A DNA stretch of 64,000 nucleotides, from the NCBI GenBank assembly GCA_019359035.1, contig JAHHIC010000066.1, forward strand, positions 186,001 through 250,000, given 5' to 3'. The stretch's first letter is position 1, and each line of letters begins with the position of its first letter. Origin of the DNA: Scytonematopsis contorta HA4267-MV1. GTDB lineage: Bacteria > Cyanobacteriota > Cyanobacteriia > Cyanobacteriales > Nostocaceae. This document shows positions 21,821-31,243 of this stretch, in pieces. A model generated the notes under the pieces. The model was given only the letters and a program-made list of their open reading frames with translations, had not been told where the DNA came from and searched no databases. The position numbers and the translations under genes are program-made.

Positions 21821-22543
21821 ATGAGTAAAATTCGCGTGGCTCTGATTGAAGACCATGATTTAACCCGTGTGGGTATTCGGACTGCTTTAATGCAAAAGTC
21901 CGAATTCGAGGTAGTGGGAGAAGCTGCCAATGCCGCTGATGGGTTAAAAATGTTAAAGGCATCACATCCAGATATTGCGATTGTAGATATTGGTTTACCC
22001 GATAAAGACGGCATCGAACTCACTAAAGAGTTAAAGTCATCTGAAGTTGGCAATAATTCCAGTACTAAAGTATTGATACTGACATTGCAGGATAATAAAG
22101 AAGCCGTCTTAGCTGCTTTTGCAGCTGGGGCAGACTCTTACTGCATGAAAGATGATACATTTGAAAATTTGCTGGAAGCGGTTCGAGTGACTTACAATGG
22201 CTACGCTTGGATAGACCCTTCTATCGCACGAATTGTACTACAGCAGGCAAAAGCTAATCCATCACAGCCGGACTCAAACCAAGCTGTGGATAAAGCTGTA
22301 GTGCAAATTGCTAAGGAGACCAGTGAAAATCAGGAGGCAATTGACCCTTATACCTTGACAGAGAGGGAATTAGAAGTATTACAGTTGATAGTAGAAGGTT
22401 GTAGCAATGCTGTCATAGCAGAAAGATTGTATATAACAGTCGGAACAGTTAAGACTCATGTGCGAAATATCTTAAACAAACTATGTGCCGATGACCGTAC
22501 CCAAGCAGCAGTTCGCGCTTTGCGTTCCGGTTTGGTGGGATAA
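21821..22543 (+). CDS. NarL/FixJ (LuxR-type) response regulator
   Basis: REC domain (VALIEDHDLTRVGIR..VDIGLPDKDG) and HTH LTERELEVLQLIVEGCSNAVIAERLYITVGTVKTHVRNIL. Confidence 0.95.
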   Translation: MSKIRVALIEDHDLTRVGIRTALMQKSEFEVVGEAANAADGLKMLKASHPDIAIVDIGLPDKDGIELTKELKSSEVGNNSSTKVLILTLQDNKEAVLAAFAAGADSYCMKDDTFENLLEAVRVTYNGYAWIDPSIARIVLQQAKANPSQPDSNQAVDKAVVQIAKETSENQEAIDPYTLTERELEVLQLIVEGCSNAVIAERLYITVGTVKTHVRNILNKLCADDRTQAAVRALRSGLVG

Positions 22544-22716
22544 CCTGACCTAAAAAGGTATAGCGACTTTAAACAGCACTCACAAAATGCATTAATTTAA
22601 TGCATTTTGATGACTTGTTGCTGTTTGATTTTGTGTCGCTATGATTTGTTGATTGTTGGGTGAGATGAGCCTGTCTTCATCTCGTCATATAAAGTATTGA
22701 AAAAGCAAAGTCCAAT

Positions 22717-24390
22717 ATGACTGAGAGTGAGGCTAGTAAACTAAAACTAATGGTGGTAGATGACGAGGCTGATAACCTAGATTTACTCTACCGCACTTTT
22801 AGGAGAGATTTTCAAGTATTTAAGGCGAGTGATGCTCGTGGTGCATTGGAAATTTTAGACCAAGCAGGTGAGATGGCAGTAATTATTACTGACCAACGAA
22901 TGCCTGAGATGAATGGTACAGAATTTCTCAGTCTGACAGTTGAGCGTTTCCCAGATACTATACGTATCCTACTCACAGGTTTTACGGATGTTGAAGATTT
23001 AGTCGATGCAATTAACTCTGGTCAAGTTTTTAAGTATATTACCAAACCTTGGAAGCCTGACCGTCTTAAGGCAATCGTCGAACAAGCCGCAGATACTTAT
23101 CAAGTGCTAAAAAAGCGCACTTTAGAGTTACGTCGTGCTTTACGGCGAGAATCTTTGTTTAATGCTGTGACTACTGCAATCCGTGAATCATTAGACTACA
23201 ACAGTATGCTGCAAAAAATAGTAGCAAAAATTGGCGAAAGCTTTGAAGCTACTTGCTGCTTACTGCGACCTGTGGAAGGGGATAAGTTGACATTAGACCA
23301 TTTTTCTTACGAAGATGCAAACGCGAATCTAAGCAGTTATTGTTTTGACCCAACGGTGCTAATTCAAGCAGTCTTAGAAACTCGGGAATGTCAACTCAAT
23401 CAAGGTATAGAAGACTATAAACCTTATTGCGAATTGGTAGTTCCACTGACGTACCAGCAAAAATTGCAAGCAGTTCTTGCGCTTTATCAACGCGGACGCG
23501 AGCATCCTTGGGACTCGGAGGACATTGAGCTAATTACAGGAGTGGCCGAACAAGCAGCCTTAGCTCTTTCGCAAGCAAAACTTTATCAAAGTTTACAAGA
23601 AAAGCAAGAGCAAATCCACGCGGAATTGGAAGTTGCTCGTCAAATCCAAAACAACCTCTTGCGTCAAAGCTTACCAGATGTTCAAGGTGCTAGGGTACAA
23701 GCTTGCTGCTTTCCTGCTCGGGAAGTAGGGGGGGACTTTTTTGAAGTTTTTGTCCATCCCAAAGGCGATTTGTGGTTAGCGGTGGGTGACGTTTCTGGAA
23801 AAGGAGTTCCAGCCGCGTTATTTATGGCTAGTGCAATTTCAGTTTTACGTCGGGAATTATCTTTAGAAACTCCGGCCGAACCGAACATAGTCATGAAAAA
23901 TCTTAACCATGCTCTTAGCGATGACTTAGTTAGTAACAACTGCTTTATTACCCTCGTTTTAGCAAAATATACACCGAGCACTAAGGAATTCGTTTACGCT
24001 AACGCTGGTCACATTTACCCCCTATTGTGGTCAAAAACAGCGGTTACGCAAACAATTCCTAATTATCTGAAAGTACGTGGCGTTCCCCTGGGTATTTTGC
24101 CTCAGTGGCAAGCAAAATCGGAAAGCTTAAGCCTCAATTCTGGAGATATTTTGTTAATCACCAGTGATGGAATTACTGAAGCTAAGGTCTTTGATAGCAC
24201 ACCTAGTTGCGTTAAATCCGAGGGAGGCGCTAAGGATATTAATCATCCTATGCTGAATCAAGACGGTCTTTGGCGGCTCCTACAAACTGAGATACAGCCA
24301 CTCTCTCTGACTCGTTTATTAGCTCGCATCCAGGCTGACGGCCAAGTACAAGAAGACGACCAAACTATACTTTCACTGGAGGTTTTGTAG
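22717..24390 (+). CDS. REC-GAF-PP2C (SpoIIE-type) serine phosphatase
   Basis: REC (VVDDEADNLDLLYRTF), GAF, and PP2C motifs (REVGGDFFEV, DVSGKGVPAALFMA, NAGHIYPLLW, TSDGITEA). Confidence 0.95.
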   Translation: MTESEASKLKLMVVDDEADNLDLLYRTFRRDFQVFKASDARGALEILDQAGEMAVIITDQRMPEMNGTEFLSLTVERFPDTIRILLTGFTDVEDLVDAINSGQVFKYITKPWKPDRLKAIVEQAADTYQVLKKRTLELRRALRRESLFNAVTTAIRESLDYNSMLQKIVAKIGESFEATCCLLRPVEGDKLTLDHFSYEDANANLSSYCFDPTVLIQAVLETRECQLNQGIEDYKPYCELVVPLTYQQKLQAVLALYQRGREHPWDSEDIELITGVAEQAALALSQAKLYQSLQEKQEQIHAELEVARQIQNNLLRQSLPDVQGARVQACCFPAREVGGDFFEVFVHPKGDLWLAVGDVSGKGVPAALFMASAISVLRRELSLETPAEPNIVMKNLNHALSDDLVSNNCFITLVLAKYTPSTKEFVYANAGHIYPLLWSKTAVTQTIPNYLKVRGVPLGILPQWQAKSESLSLNSGDILLITSDGITEAKVFDSTPSCVKSEGGAKDINHPMLNQDGLWRLLQTEIQPLSLTRLLARIQADGQVQEDDQTILSLEVL

Positions 24391-24393
24391 ATA

Positions 24394-24819
24394 ATGAAAA
24401 GTGAGCTTCATGTACCAAGTGACTTGAAGTTTTTAGCGATAGTAGAAGGCTGGTTGCTAGGATGTTTAGAAGTAGAGCTAAAAAAATCAGTTGATTGGGC
24501 ACGACAGTCAAGTCGCTTACGCTTAGCTTTAGTGGAAGCCTACTCTAATGTGGTACGTCACGCCCACAAAGAACAACCAAATTTGCCAGTTTTATTACGC
24601 TTAGAACTAAAAGACCGCGACCTTGCTATCGAAATTTGGGACTACGGTGATGGTTACGATATCTCTGATTATTTTCCCCCTGAACCAACGGAAAAACAAG
24701 AAGGTGGTTACGGTTGGCTGATTATGAAACGTTTGATGGATAATGTTGAATATCAGCTACAAGTTGATGGGGGTAATTGTCTTAAATTAGAAGCAAAATT
24801 ACCCGAATCTAAAAATTAG
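24394..24819 (+). CDS. Anti-sigma regulatory factor (RsbW-like serine kinase)
   Basis: LRLALVEAYSNVVRHAHKEQ..IEIWDYGDGYD..GGYGWLIMKRLMDNVEY; 3 bp downstream of the phosphatase. Confidence 0.9.
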   Translation: MKSELHVPSDLKFLAIVEGWLLGCLEVELKKSVDWARQSSRLRLALVEAYSNVVRHAHKEQPNLPVLLRLELKDRDLAIEIWDYGDGYDISDYFPPEPTEKQEGGYGWLIMKRLMDNVEYQLQVDGGNCLKLEAKLPESKN

Positions 24820-24921
24820 TGTTGACTGTTGACTGTTGAGTGTTGAGTGTTCCCTCTTTCCCGGCTTAGGCTGGGAATGAGTTCTACATTTAGATTCTCA
24901 GCTAAGTTTATTACCTAATAA

Positions 24922-25350
24922 TTACTGTTTACGCAAGTTTAGTAATTCTTTGGGAGACGCTAAGAGTTTAACTCTTGTGTAGACTATTTGCTTTTGTGAG
25001 TTAAGTGTAAACAGCCACATAACATTAACACCACACCAAGAAGTTTCTGCTTTACCTGTTACTTCAACTTGGATTTGGTCAAATTCTTTCGTACTAATAA
25101 TTCCTCGTTGGGGAAAAGCTTTTATACCTTGGGCTTCTTTTTGTAAGTAAGCGACAATAGCGTCTTCTCCAACAACATGGGATTCAAAAGGTGGATGCAT
25201 CACACCGTCATCGGCAAACAATTTTGCTGTGGCTGAAAAATTACCGGAATTTAAGGTTTCAAAATAACGTAATATATTTTCTTCATTTATGCCCTCAATC
25301 GTAACTTTTTCTTGAGGAGCATCTGTGACAGTAGCATTAACGGTTGACAT
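24922..25350 (-). CDS. OCP C-terminal-domain homologue (CTDH; NTF2-like carotenoid-binding protein)
   Basis: VTIEGINEENILRYFETLNSGNFSATAKLFADDGVMHPPFESHVVGEDAIVAYLQKEAQGIKAFP..LASPKELLNLRKQ matches the OCP CTD pattern; internal Met start preferred. Confidence 0.85.
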   Translation of the reverse strand: MSTVNATVTDAPQEKVTIEGINEENILRYFETLNSGNFSATAKLFADDGVMHPPFESHVVGEDAIVAYLQKEAQGIKAFPQRGIISTKEFDQIQVEVTGKAETSWCGVNVMWLFTLNSQKQIVYTRVKLLASPKELLNLRKQ

Positions 25351-25637
25351 AGCGGTAATTAGAGGCTCTTTTAAAAATTTTGCATAAAAATTTAGGTACA
25401 AAATTTAGATTAAATAAAAAAGCGATAGAAAGCTTACTGCGGACGGAGGATTTTTTAAAACTTAAATCATTCTAATTAAGTATTCCTGAAAACTTGAACT
25501 ACATTAAATATCTTTATCCAAGTAAAGAATTAATCGCGTTTCTACGAAAACACCATGTAAAAATATTGGGATTGACTATGTAATGTATAATAGTGAAGCC
25601 AATTTTTAGGCAAAATTGAGATAATATATTAAAATTA

Positions 25638-26603
25638 ATGGATAAGTTGACCTTGGTTAACAGCAGCAAAATTAAGGAAAAGGCTTTAGAATTGGGGTTC
25701 CACAAGGTAGGGATTGCTGCTGTAGATGGAGAAATGCAAGTGAAAAAACAGCAATTGGAAGCTTGGCTAGCACTCGGTTATCATGCGGATATGGAATGGA
25801 TGGCTTCCCCCAAGCGCCAAGATATTCGCCTAGTGATGCCAGAGGTGCGAAGTATAATTTGTGTCGCCCTTAATTATTATACAGCCTATCAGCGTCCGTC
25901 TGGCAAAGAATATGCCAAAATTTCTCGTTATGCCTGGGGAAGGGATTACCACAAAGTGATGCATAAAAAACTTAAAGCTTTATGTTCTTGGTTGCAAACC
26001 CAAAAACATAACAGTTCAGAGAGCATCCAAGCGCGTTACTATGCAGATACTGGACCAGTACAAGACAAGGTTTGGGCGCAAGAAGCGGGGATTGGTTGGG
26101 TTGCTAAAAATGGTAATGTGATTACACGAGAGTACGGCTCTTGGGTATTTTTGGGTGAAGTCTTGACTAATTTACAGTTAGCACCTGATAAACCCCATGC
26201 ACAACATTGTGGAACATGTACCCGTTGTCTAGAAGCATGTCCTACGAGTGCTATTACTCAGCCTTTTGTAGTTGATGCAAACCGCTGTATTGCTTACCAC
26301 ACTATCGAAAATCGAGCAGAAAAATTACCTTCAGATATCGCAAACCATTTAGAAGGTTGGGTCGCAGGTTGTGATATTTGTCAAGATGTCTGTCCGTGGA
26401 ACCAACGTTTTGCCTGCGCTACGGATGTGTCCGAGTTTCATCCTTATCCACAGAATCTGGCTCCCAAGCTGGTAGAATTATCGCAATTGCCAGACAAGGA
26501 GTGGGATAAAAGATTTCCGGCATCGGCGTTACGGCGAATAAAGCCTGAAATGTTGCGACGGAATGCCCGTGCTAACCTTGAAGCATTCCAGAGAGAAGAA
26601 TGA
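25638..26603 (+). CDS. queG: Epoxyqueuosine reductase
   Basis: CGTCTRCLEACPTSAI and CDICQDVCPWNQRF 4Fe-4S motifs; YYADTGPVQDKVWAQEAGIGWVAKN. Confidence 0.95.
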   Translation: MDKLTLVNSSKIKEKALELGFHKVGIAAVDGEMQVKKQQLEAWLALGYHADMEWMASPKRQDIRLVMPEVRSIICVALNYYTAYQRPSGKEYAKISRYAWGRDYHKVMHKKLKALCSWLQTQKHNSSESIQARYYADTGPVQDKVWAQEAGIGWVAKNGNVITREYGSWVFLGEVLTNLQLAPDKPHAQHCGTCTRCLEACPTSAITQPFVVDANRCIAYHTIENRAEKLPSDIANHLEGWVAGCDICQDVCPWNQRFACATDVSEFHPYPQNLAPKLVELSQLPDKEWDKRFPASALRRIKPEMLRRNARANLEAFQREE

Positions 26604-27235
26604 CCCAGAAAGTAATTATTTTTGATTTTGACGGCACTATTGCTGATACAGTTGATGCTCTTGTTAGTATTACGAATAGTTTAGCCAAACAGTTTGGTTA
26701 TATACCTATTTCCCGTGACGAATTATCGATATTAAGAAATTTAACATCTCGGGAGATTTTAAAATATTCTGGTATTTCGGCTTTCAAAGTGCCTTTTTTA
26801 GTCAAGAGGGTGAAATCAGAATTAAAAAATAAAATTAAAGATTTAAAGCCAATCCCTGATATTAGAGAGGCTTTGATAGCACTGAAAGATGATGGTCACA
26901 GGTTAGGGATTATTACTTCTAACTCTAAAGAAAATGTTACGGAATTTTTGCAGGTTAATGAATTGGATAATTTGTTTGAGTTTATCCATTCAGGGGTAAC
27001 TATTTTTGGTAAGACTACAATAATTAATAATTTGTTACGGCAGAAACAACTTAAAACTCAAGAAGTTATTTATGTTGGTGATGAGACTAGAGATATCGAA
27101 TCTTCTAAAAAAGCAAATATCAAAGTCGTTGCTGTGACTTGGGGTTTTAATTCCCAAGAAGCTTTAGCTAAGGAGAAGCCTGACTTTTTAATCCACGAAC
27201 CACAGGAGTTGGTGGAGGTTGTGAAAAATATCTAA
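26600..27235 (+). CDS. HAD-superfamily hydrolase
   Basis: IIFDFDGTIADTVDALV, LGIITSNSKENV and YVGDETRDIESSKKANI; 4-bp overlap with queG. Confidence 0.92.
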   Translation: MTQKVIIFDFDGTIADTVDALVSITNSLAKQFGYIPISRDELSILRNLTSREILKYSGISAFKVPFLVKRVKSELKNKIKDLKPIPDIREALIALKDDGHRLGIITSNSKENVTEFLQVNELDNLFEFIHSGVTIFGKTTIINNLLRQKQLKTQEVIYVGDETRDIESSKKANIKVVAVTWGFNSQEALAKEKPDFLIHEPQELVEVVKNI

Positions 27236-27396
27236 TTTAACCCAACCTGCGAAAATACACAACTCACTTAGGTTTGATAAACAAGTCATTAAATAGGGAA
27301 AAATCGGCTAACAAACTTGGTATATTGACTTTTGCATTTGAAATTGTTGAGAATCTTATGTAGTTGGACTACTGTTGATTCTCTTTTGGAGTTATC

Positions 27397-27537
27397 TTAT
27401 TTGCTTTCTTTTTTCTTCTTGACGACTACCAATTCATACTCGTCATCGGATTTTTTGTTCTCTTCTCCCTTCTCTTCTTGTTTTGGAGAGTGGATGAAGA
27501 ATACCATCATCAACAGGAATAAAGCTAGTAATTCCAT
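27397..27537 (-). CDS. Small single-TM protein with charged tail (46 aa)
   Basis: MELLALFLLMMVFFIHSPKQEEKGEENKKSDDEYELVVVKKKKESK; GAGG RBS upstream. Below the ORF-track length cut-off. Confidence 0.5.
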   Translation of the reverse strand: MELLALFLLMMVFFIHSPKQEEKGEENKKSDDEYELVVVKKKKESK

Positions 27538-27781
27538 CTTGATTTACCTCTCTATAAAAAATTCAGATACCAGCATAAATGCTGTAGTTTTTAGATACAT
27601 TACACAATGTTTTAATTCCGGATAAGATTGGAAAAAATGAGAATATCTTGATAAATTTTGTTGTTTAAAATACATTTTTCAAAACATAACATCAACCGAT
27701 TGCAAGTGGAAAGCCTTTGATTGAAAAGGTTTTCCAGATTAATGAGACATGTTTTGAGTCCATTTATCCTTCCTCTGGAGG

Positions 27782-28282
27782 TTATTTTATTTTATCGGTG
27801 TTGTTGAAACACTGAGTTGTTCCTTTCCATATGTCATTATCCTCGACTATTTCTTGAAATTTGCCTGCTGTATATTCTCTAATCACACTTCTCCAGAATT
27901 TTTGAGCAGTAGTATTAGTGATTATTTGCTGTACTTCCCATTTTCCGTAGAATAAATCAAAGACGTGAAAGGCTACCTTTTTACCAATTCCCTTTTGTCG
28001 ATATTTTCGCAAAATAAAGAACTCACCTATTGAATATTGATTTCCCGGTATGTATACGTACCGATTTACCAAAACAAATCCAGCTAACTTTCCATCAACA
28101 CGCACAATGAAGGGATGACGGTCTTTTTCAACCCAATAATAATCAAGGTACAGGTATCCAAACAAACCATGCTCGTTGAGGTCGCTTCTTTCAAATTCCG
28201 ACATGTCATATTGATAAAGCTCCATCATCTGCTGAATCAGCGGTTTATCTTTTAATGGAGCTGCTAAAATTTCTACATGCAT
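27782..28282 (-). CDS. GNAT-family N-acetyltransferase
   Basis: FFILRKYRQKGIGKKVAFHVFDLF is an acetyl-CoA-binding motif. Confidence 0.85.
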   Translation of the reverse strand: MHVEILAAPLKDKPLIQQMMELYQYDMSEFERSDLNEHGLFGYLYLDYYWVEKDRHPFIVRVDGKLAGFVLVNRYVYIPGNQYSIGEFFILRKYRQKGIGKKVAFHVFDLFYGKWEVQQIITNTTAQKFWRSVIREYTAGKFQEIVEDNDIWKGTTQCFNNTDKIK

Positions 28283-28306
28283 TATTATTAATTAAATCAT
28301 TAGCAC

Positions 28307-29713
28307 CTAAACAGCATGAAACTTAAGCTGACCAATAAAGTCAACTTTTTGTCCACGACTGACTACAATAACTTGATAATTACCTGGTTTAGGGAACTGA
28401 CAAAAAATTTGCGTTTCCCCAGATAAATTTCTTTTACTTTCGCACTTCTGCAATTTATCTTGGGAGACTTTACTCGCTTCTGGTAATTTCCAAAATGAAG
28501 GTTTATCTTCTTTTATTTTGGTAAAAGCCGCTAAAATATCTTTGTTGTAACCTTGAGGACTTTGAATTTTAATGGAAGCAGTTTTCCGAACAGTTGTTTG
28601 ATATTTATTTGGTGAAATTAGTGTTAAATCTTCGATAAAAAATTGTGGTGTTAAAATTGGATTTTCTTCAAAATTATTTTTGCTTTTAGGATGGTCTAAA
28701 AGTTGCCAAACCTCTTGGTGAGGAAAATGACTCATAATCATTACCTTTGCAGGAGGCAAAAAATAATCTGCACTATAAGAAGAATCTCCATCATCCCAAG
28801 TCGTATCAACTAATTGCCAATTATCGTAGATTTTAACTGCATTCCAAGCATGGAGAGTCCAATCATAATCAGAATTTAGAACTCGTAAATATTGAGAAAT
28901 TAGCTCTTTAGGAACCAAGTCTCGACGAATTGTTCCTTCAACATAAGCAACATCAATACCCATAGCTCTTCCCAATGCTTTGAAAAGATTTGCATAACCC
29001 TCACAAACTGCTTTGTGACTAAAAAAAACAGTTTCAGCGTCTTGAGCAGGTCTTGTTCCCGTTTTTAGCACTTCTAAATCATAACTAGTTCGACTGACAA
29101 CATAGTCATGCAGAGCTTTAACTCTTAAGTATGGGTTTGGTTCCTTGGAAACCACATATTTCGCAACAGATTTAATACTCGTTTCAACCTCGGATGGCAT
29201 ATTGGCAATAATTGGATGAATCGTTGCATTATTTTTCCACGGCCAAGGTGAATTTAAGACAGGAGCTTTTGGTTTATATATTATATTAACTATGATATTA
29301 TTAATTGGATTAGTAAATAAAGGTGGATTAGCTTGGTAAATAATAGCTATTAACAGTAAAGTGTAACCTAGTAAGTATTTATACTTTATACTTCCAATAT
29401 GCCTTAATATGGGTATTTGTAACTTAAGCAACAAAGACTCATAATTTTTTCTAGATGGCTTATTTTTAATAAGATAAAAAATTAAACCGAAAATACAAAT
29501 CAATGCAACAATACTGAGTAAAAGTATTATTGAACTCCAATCTAAGTAGCTGATTCTAAAATTTGGATTACTTTGGTGCAAAAAATATGCAACCCCTTTA
29601 AAAATAATCCCTATCAGCAAAAGCGCTCCAATTATCCACACTATACGCTTTCTCTTCTTTTGCCTCCGTTGATGAAGTTCTTCACGAAAAAGTTTTTCAA
29701 AATTTCTACGCAT
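28307..29713 (-). CDS. Membrane-anchored transglutaminase-like (TGc) domain protein
   Basis: AVCEGYANLFKALGRAMGIDVAYVEG..LHAWNAVKIYDNWQLVDTTWDDGD (Cys-His-Asp triad); several TM segments. Confidence 0.85.
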   Translation of the reverse strand: MRRNFEKLFREELHQRRQKKRKRIVWIIGALLLIGIIFKGVAYFLHQSNPNFRISYLDWSSIILLLSIVALICIFGLIFYLIKNKPSRKNYESLLLKLQIPILRHIGSIKYKYLLGYTLLLIAIIYQANPPLFTNPINNIIVNIIYKPKAPVLNSPWPWKNNATIHPIIANMPSEVETSIKSVAKYVVSKEPNPYLRVKALHDYVVSRTSYDLEVLKTGTRPAQDAETVFFSHKAVCEGYANLFKALGRAMGIDVAYVEGTIRRDLVPKELISQYLRVLNSDYDWTLHAWNAVKIYDNWQLVDTTWDDGDSSYSADYFLPPAKVMIMSHFPHQEVWQLLDHPKSKNNFEENPILTPQFFIEDLTLISPNKYQTTVRKTASIKIQSPQGYNKDILAAFTKIKEDKPSFWKLPEASKVSQDKLQKCESKRNLSGETQIFCQFPKPGNYQVIVVSRGQKVDFIGQLKFHAV

Positions 29714-29937
29714 AAAAAAACTTTGTGAACAGATATAGTTTGGATATAAAAATGGAATATTTTAAAGCAAATAAGAAAAACAGCTGCTTGCCTTTTCCCA
29801 CCTCCAAGTGGAAACCCTTAGAAACTCAATACAACTAGATTAGGCTATTATACAGTATTTCCGTATATTTACCATTGTTTTATTGATGGCATAAAGATAG
29901 TACCCCTTACAACAGAAGCTCAAACGTCTTTCTCGTC

Positions 29938-29998
29938 CCCACTCCCCACTCCCCACTCCCCACTCCCCACTCCCAACTCCCAACTCCCAACTCCCCAT
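29938..29998. repeat. Heptameric STRR (CCCCACT/CCCAACT)n
   Basis: Direct reading. Confidence 0.9.
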
Positions 29999-30000
29999 CT

Positions 30001-31218
30001 TCAAGCACTTCTCAAAGCAACAATTGGGTCGAGTTTAGCTGCTCGACGTGCAGGTACGACACCGAAAAATAAACCTATTGCACCTGAAATACTTACGGCT
30101 AAAGTAACTGCGACTGGTGAAATTCCTGCTTGTAAAGGTGTAAAAGCTCCTACTAACATGATGCCGCTAAGACCTACTGCTGTACCAACTACACCACCTG
30201 CGACAGATACAATTACTGATTCAATTACAAACTGTAACAAAATATCTTGCTCTGTTGCTCCTATTGCTTTTCTTAATCCGATTTCTTGGGTGCGTTCGGT
30301 AACGGAAACCAGCATAATATTCATAATGCCGATACCTCCTACAAATAAGGATATTCCGGCTATTGCTGCTAATAAAATTGTTAATGCACCTGTAATTTGA
30401 CCAACAATTTGTAGAGCGTCTTTTTGCGTACGCACAGTAAAATCATCTTCGCTAATAATTTTGTGTCGTAAGCGCAATAAATTAGAGATTTGAAAAACTG
30501 CTGCATCAACTGTTGTTGGGTCTTTGGCTGCTGCAACTAAGTAGGTTAATTCTAAACCGTAGGGTGATGTTCTCCCAACAATGCGGTTTGCGGAAGTAGT
30601 AATTGGTATCAGTGCAGCTTCATCATAGTTGACACCCAAACCTGAGCCTTTTCCCTCTAATATGCCAATCACTTGAAAGCTACTATTTTTTATCCGTAAT
30701 TGTTGCCCAATAGGGTTAGTACTACCAAATAATTTTTCAGATAAGTCTGGGCCCAACACCGCAACTTGATTATTGCGCTTCATGTCGATGTCAGTAAAAA
30801 ATCTGCCTTTGGAAGTTTCATAGCTTCTGACAGCCAAAAAGCTGGGTGTTGTCCCAATAATATTTACATCTGTGTTGCGATTGCGGAAGGTTACTACTTG
30901 TCTGCTATTAAACTCCGCAGTTACTCCCGATACTGTTGGTACTTGAGTCGCGATAGCTTCAGCATCAGACAACACAAGGGTTTTTGGTGATTCGCGAGAA
31001 ATACGTTGTGTTTCTTGATTTCCAGGTAAAACAAATATTACATTCGGTCCCAATGATTCTAATTGTTGGTTGATATAATTTTGTGCCCCTTCCCCAACAC
31101 CAATCATGGCAATTACCGAAGAATTACCAATTACAATTCCTAGCATTGTCAGAGCACTACGCAATTTATTTGATAGCAGGGTTTTCCCCGCCATTTGTAT
31201 ACTTTCGAGAAAATTCAT
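30001..31218 (-). CDS. MacB-like ABC transporter permease (FtsX domain)
   Basis: LSNKLRSALTMLGIVIGNSSVIAMIGVGEGA..GGIGIMNIMLVSVTERTQEIGLRKAIGA. Confidence 0.93.
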   Translation of the reverse strand: MNFLESIQMAGKTLLSNKLRSALTMLGIVIGNSSVIAMIGVGEGAQNYINQQLESLGPNVIFVLPGNQETQRISRESPKTLVLSDAEAIATQVPTVSGVTAEFNSRQVVTFRNRNTDVNIIGTTPSFLAVRSYETSKGRFFTDIDMKRNNQVAVLGPDLSEKLFGSTNPIGQQLRIKNSSFQVIGILEGKGSGLGVNYDEAALIPITTSANRIVGRTSPYGLELTYLVAAAKDPTTVDAAVFQISNLLRLRHKIISEDDFTVRTQKDALQIVGQITGALTILLAAIAGISLFVGGIGIMNIMLVSVTERTQEIGLRKAIGATEQDILLQFVIESVIVSVAGGVVGTAVGLSGIMLVGAFTPLQAGISPVAVTLAVSISGAIGLFFGVVPARRAAKLDPIVALRSA

Positions 31219-31243
31219 ATTTTTTTATTTAATGGTTTTTATA

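Noticed and set aside
27332-27625. 97-aa plus-strand ORF
   Set aside because: Ser/Phe-rich translation antisense to the better small ORF at 27397-27537.
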